Positions 37,045 to 46,254 of a stretch of DNA of 64,000 nucleotides are shown here, one piece after another. Position 1 is the stretch's first letter. Every line of letters begins with the position of its first letter. The position numbers and the translations under genes were made by a program. The notes beneath the pieces were generated by a model, which saw only the letters and a list, made by a program, of their open reading frames with translations, was not told where the DNA came from and made no database searches. Origin of the DNA: Oceanospirillaceae bacterium (GTDB lineage: Bacteria; Pseudomonadota; Gammaproteobacteria; Pseudomonadales; Balneatricaceae); assembly GCA_013215445.1 (NCBI GenBank), contig JABSRA010000010.1, forward strand, positions 23,154 through 87,153, given 5' to 3'.

Positions 37045-37920
37045 TTAAATTCTGCTGATATTTACATCACGGCTATCGCTGACAAAAAACTTCTGGTACC
37101 GCCCTGGCGTTAAGGCCAACCGCTTTTTGAAACAACGTTGAAAGTGGCTCTGATCAGCAAAACCTAAAGTATGTGCTGTCATGGCGATACTCGTGCCTTG
37201 CCTGAGCATTAGTTTTGCCCGTTTAATGCGCGCATCTAACTGATAGGCATGGGGAGATTGTCCATAAGTTTGCTTAAAACTTCTGATCAAGTGAAAGGGG
37301 CTTAAATCCACCAGCTGACTAAATTCACCTAAACTTAAGGAACAGCCTAACTGATCCATAATCAGTTCTCGCACTGAACTGAGGTTAGGCTTAACCGTTT
37401 GCTGAGAGGTAACCTGCCCAGAAAAAAAGGGCGCACAGTACTCGATTAATAATGCTTCAGCCATCAGCGGATTCGTTTCAACCAACAGTGTTTGAAATAA
37501 TTGTGAGAAACGTTGGTAACTCGCAGCATCCGTCAATAAATGCTGCTTAAAAGGCCGGTAGTCATCAGACTGCCGCGGCACTATGTCGCGCTGTAAATCT
37601 CCCATCCACTGGCTACTGACGAATAACATTCTATATGACCAGTCCCCTACGATAGGATTGCAAGAATGTGCATCGCCAGGATTTATGGTCACGGTTACCC
37701 CTGCATAGGTAGTGTAACGTCTGGTTAGGTTCTGATATTTGGCAGAACCTAGATCAACCACGCCGAAGGAGAATTCATCATGGGAGTGGCTGCTGTAACA
37801 ATTACTCGAGTGATTGGCACTGCGCAACTCAACAAAATCAAGCGCAGGGCTACGGGTTATATGCTCAATGGCTACTCTACTCACAGCTATCCCTCTACTT
37901 TTTCGTCTAATCTCAATCAT
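37045..37920 (-). CDS. AraC-family transcriptional regulator
   Basis: 291 residues. The N-terminal cupin-like sensing domain (about 15-165) includes SSHSHDEFSFGVVDLGSAKY and VTINPGDAHSCNP. The C-terminal double helix-turn-helix (about 195-285) has SLGEFSQLVDLSPFHLIRSFKQTYGQSPHAYQ and IAMTAHTLGFADQSHFQRCFKK. The layout is that of AraC proteins that often control the neighbouring LysE-type exporter, which is 265 bp away on the same strand. The effector is unknown. Confidence 0.92.
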   Translation of the reverse strand: MIEIRRKSRGIAVSRVAIEHITRSPALDFVELRSANHSSNCYSSHSHDEFSFGVVDLGSAKYQNLTRRYTTYAGVTVTINPGDAHSCNPIVGDWSYRMLFVSSQWMGDLQRDIVPRQSDDYRPFKQHLLTDAASYQRFSQLFQTLLVETNPLMAEALLIEYCAPFFSGQVTSQQTVKPNLSSVRELIMDQLGCSLSLGEFSQLVDLSPFHLIRSFKQTYGQSPHAYQLDARIKRAKLMLRQGTSIAMTAHTLGFADQSHFQRCFKKRLALTPGRYQKFFVSDSRDVNISRI

Positions 37921-38184
37921 TAAAGGCTAACCACCCAGAGTGATACTTTATCGTTGGGCTCTAATATTTACCCTTAGCCAGGATTTTGCGGGCAGTGCCG
38001 TGATGATAGTGCCACTAGTTATTATGACAGGATTTTTGTCGACTAAACGCCGCACAGCTGTGTCCGGCTGATTGAGAAGACAAAATCTGTAACGACAAGG
38101 AGCAAGCGAGAGTACTCGCTATTGCATGAAATATCCGAGCTAGACTCTCACTCGAAAAATTCAACAGTAAAAATGACGCTTGGC

Positions 38185-38781
38185 TCAGAGCAACATAGTG
38201 ACGACCGTCAGGCTCAATAATAACCCCATCAGACGATTAAAAGTAACTTGAAAGCGAGGTTGAGCCAATAAAGTGCGTAAGACACTGCCTGCATACGCCC
38301 AAATGCCAACGCCCAACAGACAAATAATAAAGGATAACAAGGTAAATACCAGCAGGTAGAAATCCGCGGGATCATTGGGTGTGACAAACAGACTGACCCC
38401 AGACATCGAGACTAACCAAGCCTTGGGGTTGAGCCCTTGTGCCAAACCGCCCTGCAGGATGCTAGGTGCAGCACGTTTATCAATTTGTGTAGCAGTACGA
38501 TTGTTAGTCACCGCTAGTTGGTATGACATATATAGCAGGAAGGCCGCCCCTAGATATTTGAGTAAATCGGTAATCTGGGGGTGGAAAAGCAGCACTCTAT
38601 TCAGCCCTTGGCCGACCAGAAAAACAATCATGGCATAGGCAATTGAGGCCCCCAATACGTAGGGTAAGGTACGCACGAAACCAACATTCACACTACTGCT
38701 AGTGGCGATGATATTCACCGGCCCCGGGGTCGCTGCGCCGATGAAGGCAAATACCGCCATTGAAAAAATAATTGAAATCAC
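38185..38781 (-). CDS. LysE/RhtB-family amino acid exporter
   Basis: 198 residues with six hydrophobic segments. The N-terminal TPGPVNIIATSSSVNVGFVR is the LysE-family signature, and GGLAQGLNPKAWLVS is the conserved middle motif. It exports amino acids or related metabolites across the inner membrane. It lies in front of (upstream of, on the same strand) the AraC regulator and divergent from the MarR-GNAT fusion, whose operators sit in the shared intergenic region. Confidence 0.92.
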   Translation of the reverse strand: MISIIFSMAVFAFIGAATPGPVNIIATSSSVNVGFVRTLPYVLGASIAYAMIVFLVGQGLNRVLLFHPQITDLLKYLGAAFLLYMSYQLAVTNNRTATQIDKRAAPSILQGGLAQGLNPKAWLVSMSGVSLFVTPNDPADFYLLVFTLLSFIICLLGVGIWAYAGSVLRTLLAQPRFQVTFNRLMGLLLSLTVVTMLL

Positions 38782-38939
38782 ATTATCCTCATTATATAAC
38801 CTTGCTGATTAGTCCCGCGTAGAATACACGCTAGCTTGGTGCCACTACCTTTGCGTTAGGCGCTACTAAAAAAGCCATGATATAGGGTTAGTCGCCACAG
38901 TTATTGAACAAACTTGCTACTAATCATGGTTATTTATGT

Positions 38940-38984
38940 AACCAGTTACGTAATTGGTTTATATTGTATCGATAATTTATTATC
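38940..38984. promoter_or_regulatory. Operator-like palindromes upstream of MarR-GNAT
   Basis: AACCAgTTACGTAAtTGGTT at 38940-38959 is a 20-bp inverted repeat with one mismatched pair. GATAATTTATTATC (38971-38984) is a second perfect one. Both lie between the lysE-like gene and the MarR-GNAT gene, fit for autoregulation by a MarR dimer. Confidence 0.6.
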
Positions 38985-39010
38985 AAGTGATAGGTATTAT
39001 CTTGGATCAT

Positions 39011-39961
39011 ATGCAAACATTAGGCTGCCTCTCTCTTGGCAGCCGCTTTAAACGACTCTCTGATAAAATGTACAAAGATGTGGCGAGTATCTATCAGGAG
39101 CAGGATATAGACTTGCACCCCAGCTTCTTCCCGCTGTTCAATTTACTACTGACCAAGGGACCATTAACGGTTACCCAGGCGGCGGCGCTGCTCAACGTCA
39201 CCCATCCTGCTATCAGTAAAATCGCCCATAAAATGCAGGCTGAGAAGTTACTGTTTAAAGCCTCTGACCCTAGCGATGAACGCCGCTTTTTTTTGACCCT
39301 CGATGAAAAAGCGTTCCAGCTACAACAGGCTATCGCCCCTATATTGGTGGAAATGCGCAAGTACTTAGACAGCATTATCGATAGCCAGCAATTTCCTATC
39401 TTAAAAGCCCTCACAGAATTTGAGCGCGCCTACGACGAACGCGGCCTGATAAACCCGGTTCTCAACGCGCTGGCGAACCACATTGATCCTGATTCCCTGA
39501 GCATCGAACACTGGCACAGTGACTTGAAAGCAGACTTTTACCGGCTGAATGCCGCCTGGTTAAACAAGTATTTTAATGGCCTGTTCAACGATTTAGACAG
39601 ACAGGCGCTAGAAACCCCGGAGAGTTATTATTTAGCCCGCGGAGGCTACATTTGGTTTGCTAAACTCGAGCAGAAAATTGTTGGTTGCATCGCCCTAGCC
39701 AACCATGACCACGGCCGTTATGAAATATCCAAAATGGGTGTCGATGAACAGTATCAAGGCAGGGGGATCGGTCGTAAATTAATGTTGATCGCCCTACAAA
39801 AAGCGCGTCAACTGCATGCTAACAGCCTATACCTAGAGACCTCAAGCCTATTACCCAGGGCGCTTACGCTCTATCAACACATGGGATTTAGCCAAGTTGA
39901 GCACCCCAAGGGGGTCTCCGATTACCAGCGTTCAGATATCTACATGGAGTTGAAAATATGA
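39011..39961 (+). CDS. MarR-GNAT fusion: regulator with acetyltransferase domain
   Basis: 316 residues from ATG 39011; the frame reaches back to a TTG at 38954, but that lies inside an operator-like palindrome. Residues about 1-150 are a MarR winged helix (LLLTKGPLTVTQAAALLNVT; HPAISKIAHKMQAEKLLFKA; DPSDERRFFLTL). Residues about 165-316 are a GNAT acetyltransferase with the acetyl-CoA loop VDEQYQGRGIGRKLM and LYLETSSLLPRALTLYQHMGF. The gene overlaps azlC by four bases (ATGA), so it is the first gene of a three-gene operon with a branched-chain amino acid exporter, which it may control. Confidence 0.92.
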   Translation: MQTLGCLSLGSRFKRLSDKMYKDVASIYQEQDIDLHPSFFPLFNLLLTKGPLTVTQAAALLNVTHPAISKIAHKMQAEKLLFKASDPSDERRFFLTLDEKAFQLQQAIAPILVEMRKYLDSIIDSQQFPILKALTEFERAYDERGLINPVLNALANHIDPDSLSIEHWHSDLKADFYRLNAAWLNKYFNGLFNDLDRQALETPESYYLARGGYIWFAKLEQKIVGCIALANHDHGRYEISKMGVDEQYQGRGIGRKLMLIALQKARQLHANSLYLETSSLLPRALTLYQHMGFSQVEHPKGVSDYQRSDIYMELKI

Positions 39962-40716
39962 GCGATAGCACAGTCAATACTGGATTGCACACTGAGCACT
40001 CCCGCACCCAGGAGTTTCTAAACGGTGCTATTGCCACTGTCCCACTACTCATAGGCGCGATACCCTTTGGGATTATTTTTGGCACCTTGGCAGAACCCAA
40101 TGGCCTCTCGGCCCTCGGCGCTATCTTAATGTCGCTAATCGTCTTTGCCGGGGCTAGTCAGTTTATTGCCCTCGGACTGTTAGCGGCTGGGGCGAGTATC
40201 CCCATCATTATCGCGACCACTTTTATCGTTAATTTTCGGCACATTCTATACTCGGCCAATCTAGTCACTAAAGTGCAGCATCTACCACAATACTGGCGGG
40301 CCATTATGGCCTTTGGTTTAACCGATGAGACTTTTGCTGCGGTGAACAATCGCTATTTGCAATCAACTAATTTATCAACTGCTCACTGGTTTTACCTCGG
40401 CTCTTTTTTGGCGATGTACAGCAATTGGGTGCTCTGTACTTATATAGGGCTGACCTTGGGTAACGTCTTCCCCGAAATGCAAAACTGGGGGCTAGATTTT
40501 GCTATGTCCGTCACCTTTATTGGCATGATGATGCCCTATCTAAAAAGCCGCCCTATGGTAGCCGCCGCTTTAGTGAGTGCTGTATTGGCTATCGTCAGTG
40601 TCGATTTACCGCATAAACTCGGCCTGCTATTGGCCTCATTCGCCGGTATTTGTGTTGGGATCTCATTGACGATGTTGCAGAATCGCCGCCTTACATCAAA
40701 GGAGTTTAAAGAATGA
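39958..40716 (+). CDS. azlC: AzlC-family branched-chain amino acid exporter subunit
   Basis: 252 residues, multi-TM. FLNGAIATVPLLIGAIPFGIIFGTLA (TM1) and SLIVFAGASQFIALGLLAAGAS are AzlC hallmarks, followed by FIVNFRHILYSANL. Together with AzlD, encoded next with a four-base overlap, it exports branched-chain amino acids or their analogues. The overlap with the MarR-GNAT gene upstream implies translational coupling. Confidence 0.94.
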   Translation: MSDSTVNTGLHTEHSRTQEFLNGAIATVPLLIGAIPFGIIFGTLAEPNGLSALGAILMSLIVFAGASQFIALGLLAAGASIPIIIATTFIVNFRHILYSANLVTKVQHLPQYWRAIMAFGLTDETFAAVNNRYLQSTNLSTAHWFYLGSFLAMYSNWVLCTYIGLTLGNVFPEMQNWGLDFAMSVTFIGMMMPYLKSRPMVAAALVSAVLAIVSVDLPHKLGLLLASFAGICVGISLTMLQNRRLTSKEFKE

Positions 40717-41033
40717 ACGAAAGCTGGTTAATAGGGGGTATGTTTGTCGCCACCTTTAGTGTCAGGTACATTCTTTTTGCACTGGCTGGCAGAGTGCGTT
40801 TTCCCAGCTGGCTCAATAAAGCACTGGAGTTTGTCCCACCCGTGGTATTGATCGCGATTGTTGCCCCCAGTGTCACTATGCCTAAAGGCGAGCTGTGGTT
40901 AAGCCCCCTCAATCCTTGGCTACTTGCCTCAGTGGTTGCTGTTATCACTGCATTAGTGCGCCGCGATCTACTCACGACGATTGTAGTGGGCATGTTAACA
41001 TTTGCACTGCTGCGCTTTGGCCTAGCTATGTAG
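40713..41033 (+). CDS. azlD: AzlD-family transporter subunit
   Basis: 106 residues with four hydrophobic helices. FSVRYILFALAGRVRFPSWLNKALEFVPPVVLIAI is the typical AzlD core. It overlaps azlC by ATGA and is the last gene of the operon. Confidence 0.94.
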   Translation: MNESWLIGGMFVATFSVRYILFALAGRVRFPSWLNKALEFVPPVVLIAIVAPSVTMPKGELWLSPLNPWLLASVVAVITALVRRDLLTTIVVGMLTFALLRFGLAM

Positions 41034-41330
41034 CCCGAATATTACCTATAACAGCGCCTGCCATCGCGCTCTTGCATGCAATACCAAGCTAGCTTCAGGG
41101 TTTGAAAGGGCATAAGACGCAAAGGTGTGTATAGCAAAGGAGTGAGTAGCAGAGCTCTTAAGCAAACAAGCTTAACTACTGTGTTACCGACACTATTGAA
41201 TTGATCAACACAAGAGTAAAGATGCCCTACAAAGTAACGTTTCTGCCAGCGGCGAAACCAGAGCGCTAGCCCTGGTTTTTTGACCTATTACAATTGCCGG
41301 ATAACCCTAGTGACCTACCAGGAATGATAA
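41034..41330. other. Intergenic between azlD and the TIM-barrel isomerase
   Basis: About 300 bp without a gene. No clear terminator or promoter was fixed. Confidence 0.4.
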
Positions 41331-42110
41331 ATGATTAAATTTGCCGCTAACCTCTCGATGCTATTCACTGAACTTGATTTTTTAGACCGCTTTGCAGCCG
41401 CGGCGAAGGCGGGTTTTAGCGCCGTCGAATTCCTGTTCCCCTACGACTATCAAGCCCTAGAAATCAAGACTCGACTGGAGCAATATGACTTATCTCTCGC
41501 CCTGTTTAATGCCCCCCCTGGAGATTGGCACAATGCTGAGCGCGGTATCGCCTGCCTGCCAGGTCGCGAGCAAGAGTTCCTGCAAGGCATTGAACTGGCG
41601 CTGGAGTATGCACTCGCGCTAGGTAATAAACGCATCCATGTGATGGCGGGCATCATCCCCAATAATCTCGGTAAGACTGAGGCTGAAAACTGTTATGTCG
41701 ACAACCTTAGACAGGCGGCGCTACTCGCACAACCCCTAGCTATTAACGTGTTAATAGAGCCGATCAACCACATCGATATGCCCGGCTACCTGTTAAATCA
41801 CCAAGAGCAGGCGATTACCTTTATCCAAAAAATAAACCAACCCAATCTGCGTTTACAATTTGACTGTTATCACTGTCAAATTATGCAGGGTAATGTTGTC
41901 GAGACATTCAAACGCATGCAATGTTATATCGATCACATTCAAATTGCCGGAGTGCCTGGACGCCATGAACCCGATGTCGGTGAATTGAATTATGCTTATA
42001 TTCTCCAGGAGATTGCTAAGACCCAATACGCGGGCTTTGTAGGCTGTGAATATATGCCCCTCTCAGGGACTGAAGCAGGGTTAAACTGGCGGGATAAAAT
42101 TAGCCTCTAA
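41331..42110 (+). CDS. Hydroxypyruvate isomerase-like TIM barrel
   Basis: 259 residues, AP-endonuclease-2/xylose-isomerase-like family (Hyi or OtnI). It begins KFAANLSMLFTELDFLDRFA, then PGDWHNAERGIACLPGRE. The catalytic/metal glutamates are in LIEPINHIDMPGYLL and GCEYMPLSG, and the metal-site region FDCYHCQIM lies at about 180. Candidate reactions are hydroxypyruvate to tartronate semialdehyde, or 2-oxo-tetronate isomerisation. No glyoxylate or tetronate pathway neighbours are present to choose. AGGAA precedes the ATG. Confidence 0.88.
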   Translation: MIKFAANLSMLFTELDFLDRFAAAAKAGFSAVEFLFPYDYQALEIKTRLEQYDLSLALFNAPPGDWHNAERGIACLPGREQEFLQGIELALEYALALGNKRIHVMAGIIPNNLGKTEAENCYVDNLRQAALLAQPLAINVLIEPINHIDMPGYLLNHQEQAITFIQKINQPNLRLQFDCYHCQIMQGNVVETFKRMQCYIDHIQIAGVPGRHEPDVGELNYAYILQEIAKTQYAGFVGCEYMPLSGTEAGLNWRDKISL

Positions 42111-42245
42111 CGCCCGGTCTACCAGCATTCAATTTCGACTGGGTCTTTATCTCTACTTCTTTCATCCTTTTTTTATTTTAATTATTTCCTATACCATCAG
42201 ATGTTGGTTTATAATCACAGAAAATATCTATAGTAGGGTTTCGCT

Positions 42246-43811
42246 TTGCAATCATCTGTTGAATTAAAGCTCGAGCAGCTTAAGGCCGCAGGCCAAGAAA
42301 ATCTTTTGACTGAGCTAATGCACGGTATCGAAAAAGAAGGGTTGAGGGTGACTGCTAAAGGCAGATTATCGAAAACTGATCATCCCCAAGGATTGGGGTC
42401 AGCATTGACCAATGGCGTAATTACCACAGATTACTCTGAGGCATTGCTTGAATTTATCACCCCTGTTTATAAAAACTCACTCGATGCCATCAATTATTTA
42501 ACTGATCTACATAAGTACAGCTACCTGCATTTGTCCGAAGAAATCGTTTGGAATGCAAGTATGCCCTGTTACTTAGAAGGCCCTGATGACATCCGCATCG
42601 GCGAATACGGCACCTCTAACAACGGTAAAATGAAACATATTTACCGGGTTGGACTGGGCCACCGCTACGGAAAGATGATGCAGAGTATTGCCGGAATTCA
42701 CTATAATTTCTCCCTCTCGGATGAACTGTGGATAGCATTACAGCAGATGGATAATAGCGATGATGATTTAAAGGATTACCGCTCCGATGGGTACTTTTCA
42801 CTGATTCGCAATTTCAGACGTCAATCTTGGTTATTATTATATCTGTTTGGCGCCTCACCCGCGCTATCTGACTCTTTTATGAAAGATAGAGAGCACCAAT
42901 TACAGACATTGAATGGCCACACCTTGTATCTACCTTATGCAACTTCTTTACGCATGAGTGACTTAGGTTATTCAAACAAGGCCCAAGAGAGCCTTAATAT
43001 TTGTTTTAATTATTTAGACAGTTACGCAAACTCTCTGCAACAAGCGATCAAGACTCCCTTTCCACCCTACCAAGAAATAGGGATTAAAGTCGAGGGTGAA
43101 TACCGGCAGTTAAACGCCAATGTCTTACAAATCGAAAATGAATACTACAGTGACATCCGCCCTAAAAGAGTCGCGTTCTCCGGCGAAAAACCGGTGAATG
43201 CATTGATAGAGCGTGGCGTTGAGTACATTGAAGTGCGCAACACAGATATTAACCCGCTATTGCCGGTGGGTATCGATAATACTCAAGCACAGTTCATGGA
43301 TGTTTTTTTACTGACTTGCCTGCTGCAAGATAATCGTGAAATTGAGCAGAGCGAGTGTGATCTAATTAGTCACAATAACAACCTTGTAGTCAATAAAGGT
43401 CGCGAGCCCGGATTAGAGTTGAATACTGGTGATGGTGAAGTGCCACTCACGGAATTAGCGGAATCAATTCTGGATCAAATTGCCAAAGTCGCCAAGGTAA
43501 TCGATAACGTAAAAGGCGGCACTAGCTACAGTGATAGTGTCAACTTGCAGCGGGAGAAAGTGCTCAACAGTGATTTAACTCCTTCAGCGATAATTCTCGC
43601 TTCGCTGCGTGAGAGCGGCTTACAATTTACCGATTGGGCGTTGCATGTCAGTAAACAACACCGCGAAGACCTACTATCAACCGAACTGGATGAAAAAACC
43701 CGTGCGGCACTCGATGAAAAAGTAAGATTATCCAAATTGCAGCAACATGAAATGGAGAGTTTTGACACTTTGAACTTCGAGCAGTTTATCGACGATTACA
43801 TGGTCAAATAG
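42246..43811 (+). CDS. gshA: Glutamate-cysteine ligase
   Basis: 521 residues, close to the 518 of the enterobacterial type. It joins glutamate and cysteine, the first step of glutathione synthesis, using ATP. GIEKEGLRVTAKGRLS and TTDYSEALLEFITPV are the N-terminal active-site blocks. RNFRRQSWLLLYLFGASPA and EYIEVRNTDINPLLPVGI are further conserved segments. The start is TTG 42246, with AGGG upstream. It is convergent with the fliL-like gene and ends before a perfect 13-bp-stem hairpin. Confidence 0.95.
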   Translation: MQSSVELKLEQLKAAGQENLLTELMHGIEKEGLRVTAKGRLSKTDHPQGLGSALTNGVITTDYSEALLEFITPVYKNSLDAINYLTDLHKYSYLHLSEEIVWNASMPCYLEGPDDIRIGEYGTSNNGKMKHIYRVGLGHRYGKMMQSIAGIHYNFSLSDELWIALQQMDNSDDDLKDYRSDGYFSLIRNFRRQSWLLLYLFGASPALSDSFMKDREHQLQTLNGHTLYLPYATSLRMSDLGYSNKAQESLNICFNYLDSYANSLQQAIKTPFPPYQEIGIKVEGEYRQLNANVLQIENEYYSDIRPKRVAFSGEKPVNALIERGVEYIEVRNTDINPLLPVGIDNTQAQFMDVFLLTCLLQDNREIEQSECDLISHNNNLVVNKGREPGLELNTGDGEVPLTELAESILDQIAKVAKVIDNVKGGTSYSDSVNLQREKVLNSDLTPSAIILASLRESGLQFTDWALHVSKQHREDLLSTELDEKTRAALDEKVRLSKLQQHEMESFDTLNFEQFIDDYMVK

Positions 43812-43819
43812 TATGATCA

Positions 43820-43852
43820 ACTGGCATTAAAACTCGTGCTTTTAATGCCAGT
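43820..43852. terminator. Bidirectional terminator, gshA/fliL-like
   Basis: ACTGGCATTAAAA pairs perfectly with TTTTAATGCCAGT around CTCGTGC. The A/T-rich ends serve both converging transcripts. Confidence 0.8.
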
Positions 43853-43871
43853 TTACACTCATCTTCTACCT

Positions 43872-44297
43872 TCACTGAGCAACAAAACTAACAAAGAATA
43901 AATCCGTCACCTTGATGGCATCTTCGGCGTCAACTCCCTCAATCCCTTCAACTTCATCAGCCAGTCTCTGCTTCACTAACAAAATTGCTTTTTTTGCCAA
44001 TATCTTTTGCGCCGAGACAGAGTTCATACTCTCTTCACTCTGAGCCATTAACAAAAACAAAATATCATTACGGATCCCTGCTAGATGCTCCACTATCGCT
44101 ACCTCTGTCGCCGAGGATCCCGCTTGAATGGTGATTTCGCACTTTACAAAATGCAGTTCGGAGGTCTCGCCGTAATTGGCTACAAATGATTTCAGCTCGA
44201 CATAACCAACGTACTCTTCTTCTGATTCATCGCCTGCGGCAATGGCGAAAGGGATCCATAAACTTAACAAGAACACTAATACAACTTTGAAAAACAT
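43872..44297 (-). CDS. FliL-like flagellar basal body-associated protein
   Basis: 141 residues from ATG 44297 (AAGGAG upstream); the frame runs further back to 44363 without support. An N-terminal hydrophobic segment (FFKVVLVFLLSLWIPFAIA) comes before EEEYVGYVELKSFVANYGE, with a periplasmic FliL domain to the C-terminus (KKAILLVKQRLADEVEGIEG; TDLFFVSFVAQ). It stands outside any flagellar operon, so it is likely a FliL paralogue; a role at the flagellar motor is inferred. Confidence 0.85.
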   Translation of the reverse strand: MFFKVVLVFLLSLWIPFAIAAGDESEEEYVGYVELKSFVANYGETSELHFVKCEITIQAGSSATEVAIVEHLAGIRNDILFLLMAQSEESMNSVSAQKILAKKAILLVKQRLADEVEGIEGVDAEDAIKVTDLFFVSFVAQ

Positions 44298-44737
44298 CCC
44301 TATCCACTCCTTAATAAAACTAAAAAACTTATATCCTATTGATACTTTTATAGTTGCAGGCACGCAACAAGGTTAATTGTAGCCGTTAATACTGTTCCAG
44401 CATAATAAAACCAAGCATAGATCCACTTTTTTTAATCTTGTTTCTGATTCTTTGATCAATGAGCTTGCACCTATGATGGGCTTAGGCTTAATATTAACTA
44501 ACATGGGACTTATACATAACGTGACCGGCTAAGGTTATACAGCAAAAATATCGGTGAGATAGCAAAGTCAGCATGCCCTTAAGTTGGGTAGACTTAACTA
44601 AATGAGCAGTCAATGCACTCTTCATTTCTTGAGCATTGAGCCAATTTTTCACACTGTATAATCGAGCGTAGTGGTCATGTCACTGGATTAGTTAAGCTGA
44701 GAGCTCAAAATGCAAGGTACTGCAAAGGAATATTCTT
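44298..44737. other. Divergent intergenic region, fliL-like / rsd
   Basis: About 440 bp with no ORF. It should carry both promoters. AAGGAA lies upstream of the rsd start. Confidence 0.4.
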
Positions 44738-45208
44738 ATGTTAAATGAATGTCAGGGAGCACAACAAAAATGGGGTGGTGTTAGCGATACCATCGATGCT
44801 TGGTTAGAGGGCAGACAAGTCCTCATTTCACATTTCGTCGCGCTGCCATCACAGAGCATAGCTAATGGGTTGAACCAGCGCCTCAGCATGTTTTGCGCGC
44901 TACTGATGGATTACCTATCCTCAGGACACTTTGAGGTCTATGAACAACTGCTGCGCGAGGGGGGATCATTTGCAGATGGCTCTCTAGAGGCCGCCCAAGA
45001 ATTATTCCCGCTCATTCAACCCACCACTGATAAAGCGCTAGACTTCAACGATAGATTCTCTTCTATGCAGGATCCCAGCGTACAGGAGATCCGTGAATTT
45101 GCGGAACAGCTCTCTCAATTAGGTGAAGCATTGGAAAGTCGTTTCTCCCTTGAGGACAAGATGATTGAGCTACTGCATTTAACCCACAATAAAATAGCCC
45201 ACCAGTAA
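44738..45208 (+). CDS. rsd: Regulator of sigma D (Rsd/AlgQ)
   Basis: 156 residues. CQGAQQKWGGVSDTIDAWLEGRQVL is the characteristic start, and LMDYLSSGHFEVYEQLLREGG and EIREFAEQLSQLGEALESRFSLEDKMI also fit the Rsd/AlgQ family. It binds the housekeeping sigma factor and moderates its use in stationary phase; in pseudomonads AlgQ affects alginate and siderophore genes. It is followed two bases later by a WD40 lipoprotein gene, probably in one operon. Confidence 0.9.
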   Translation: MLNECQGAQQKWGGVSDTIDAWLEGRQVLISHFVALPSQSIANGLNQRLSMFCALLMDYLSSGHFEVYEQLLREGGSFADGSLEAAQELFPLIQPTTDKALDFNDRFSSMQDPSVQEIREFAEQLSQLGEALESRFSLEDKMIELLHLTHNKIAHQ

Positions 45209-45210
45209 CG

Positions 45211-46188
45211 ATGAAGCCCATTAAATTATTAATTTCAGGACTTATCACTGTATTACTAACCGCCTGCGGCTCCGCTGAGCCGCCCTTTGACTGGACCAAT
45301 TTTGCGACGTTAGGGTTATATACTGCCTCCATCTCAAAAGATGGCCGTTTTGCTCTCATTGGCGCTCAAGAAGAGGGTGGCAGTCTCTGGGAAATAGACA
45401 CGGGAGAGCGTCTCTACGACTGGAATCATCAACGGGGAGAGCGCTCCCTTATCGCCAAAACTGCTTTTTCACCCGAGGGAGATTATGCGGTCACCGCTAA
45501 TCAACAAGATTTAGTACTCTGGCATACCGCTACCGGAAAACCCGAGTGGTTCTGGAGTTCCCCAGGGGAGATATTGGCCATTGATTTGACGGCAAAAGGT
45601 CGTTTCGCACTGGTTGGATTAGCCAATCATACCGCGGTATATTTTGATATTGTCAATGGCGGCATTAAGCGTACCTTTCGACACAAGGGCCGTGTTCGCT
45701 CTGTCGCCCTCAGTAGTGATGGAAAATTAGCGATCACTGGCGCAGATGATTATATCGCACGTATTTGGGAGGTCAGCTCCGGAAAATTACTCAGTGAGCT
45801 TAAACTTGACAATATTATCGACTCTGTCGCGCTCAGTGATGACGGCAGCATAGCCTTTAGTGCCAGCAGTTTAGACAGAGGCGTGGTATGGGACCCCCTA
45901 ACAGGTGAAGTCATCACTTATATTAGCGGCGATGAGTCATTCAAGAAAAAACGCATTAGTTATTTAAGCGCCAGATTCTCAGAGGATGGTAGCGAATTAT
46001 TAACCGGCAGTTCAGCGGGATCGGTGCAGCTCTGGGATACCGAAGACGGGACCATGCTCGAACACTGGCAGGCACACAAAAAAGATGCCTATGGACCAAA
46101 TAGTGTCAGCATTTTATCGGTGGGATTCGGTGAGCCTGGAGTGTATCTCGCTTTAGGTAGCAATGGGGTACTAAATGAATTTGAATAA
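45211..46188 (+). CDS. WD40-repeat lipoprotein
   Basis: 325 residues. The signal sequence ends in LLTAC with Cys19 as the lipidation site, followed by GSAEPP (no Asp at +2, so probably outer membrane). The rest consists of WD40 repeats, e.g. VRSVALSSDGKLAITGADDYIARIWEVSSG, VDSVALSDDGSIAFSAS and ARFSEDGSELLTGSSAGSVQLWDTEDG, making a beta-propeller. No enzymatic motif is present, so it is probably a scaffold. It starts two bases after rsd. Confidence 0.9.
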   Translation: MKPIKLLISGLITVLLTACGSAEPPFDWTNFATLGLYTASISKDGRFALIGAQEEGGSLWEIDTGERLYDWNHQRGERSLIAKTAFSPEGDYAVTANQQDLVLWHTATGKPEWFWSSPGEILAIDLTAKGRFALVGLANHTAVYFDIVNGGIKRTFRHKGRVRSVALSSDGKLAITGADDYIARIWEVSSGKLLSELKLDNIIDSVALSDDGSIAFSASSLDRGVVWDPLTGEVITYISGDESFKKKRISYLSARFSEDGSELLTGSSAGSVQLWDTEDGTMLEHWQAHKKDAYGPNSVSILSVGFGEPGVYLALGSNGVLNEFE

Positions 46189-46203
46189 TTTATAACCATT
46201 AAC

Positions 46204-46243
46204 CGCTGCATAAAAGCGTGTAACTTCACCCTTTTATGCAGCG
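46204..46243. terminator. Bidirectional terminator, WD40/FKBP
   Basis: CGCTGCATAAAAG pairs perfectly with CTTTTATGCAGCG across a 14-base loop, between convergent genes. Confidence 0.85.
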
Positions 46244-46254
46244 CTATAATGCAC

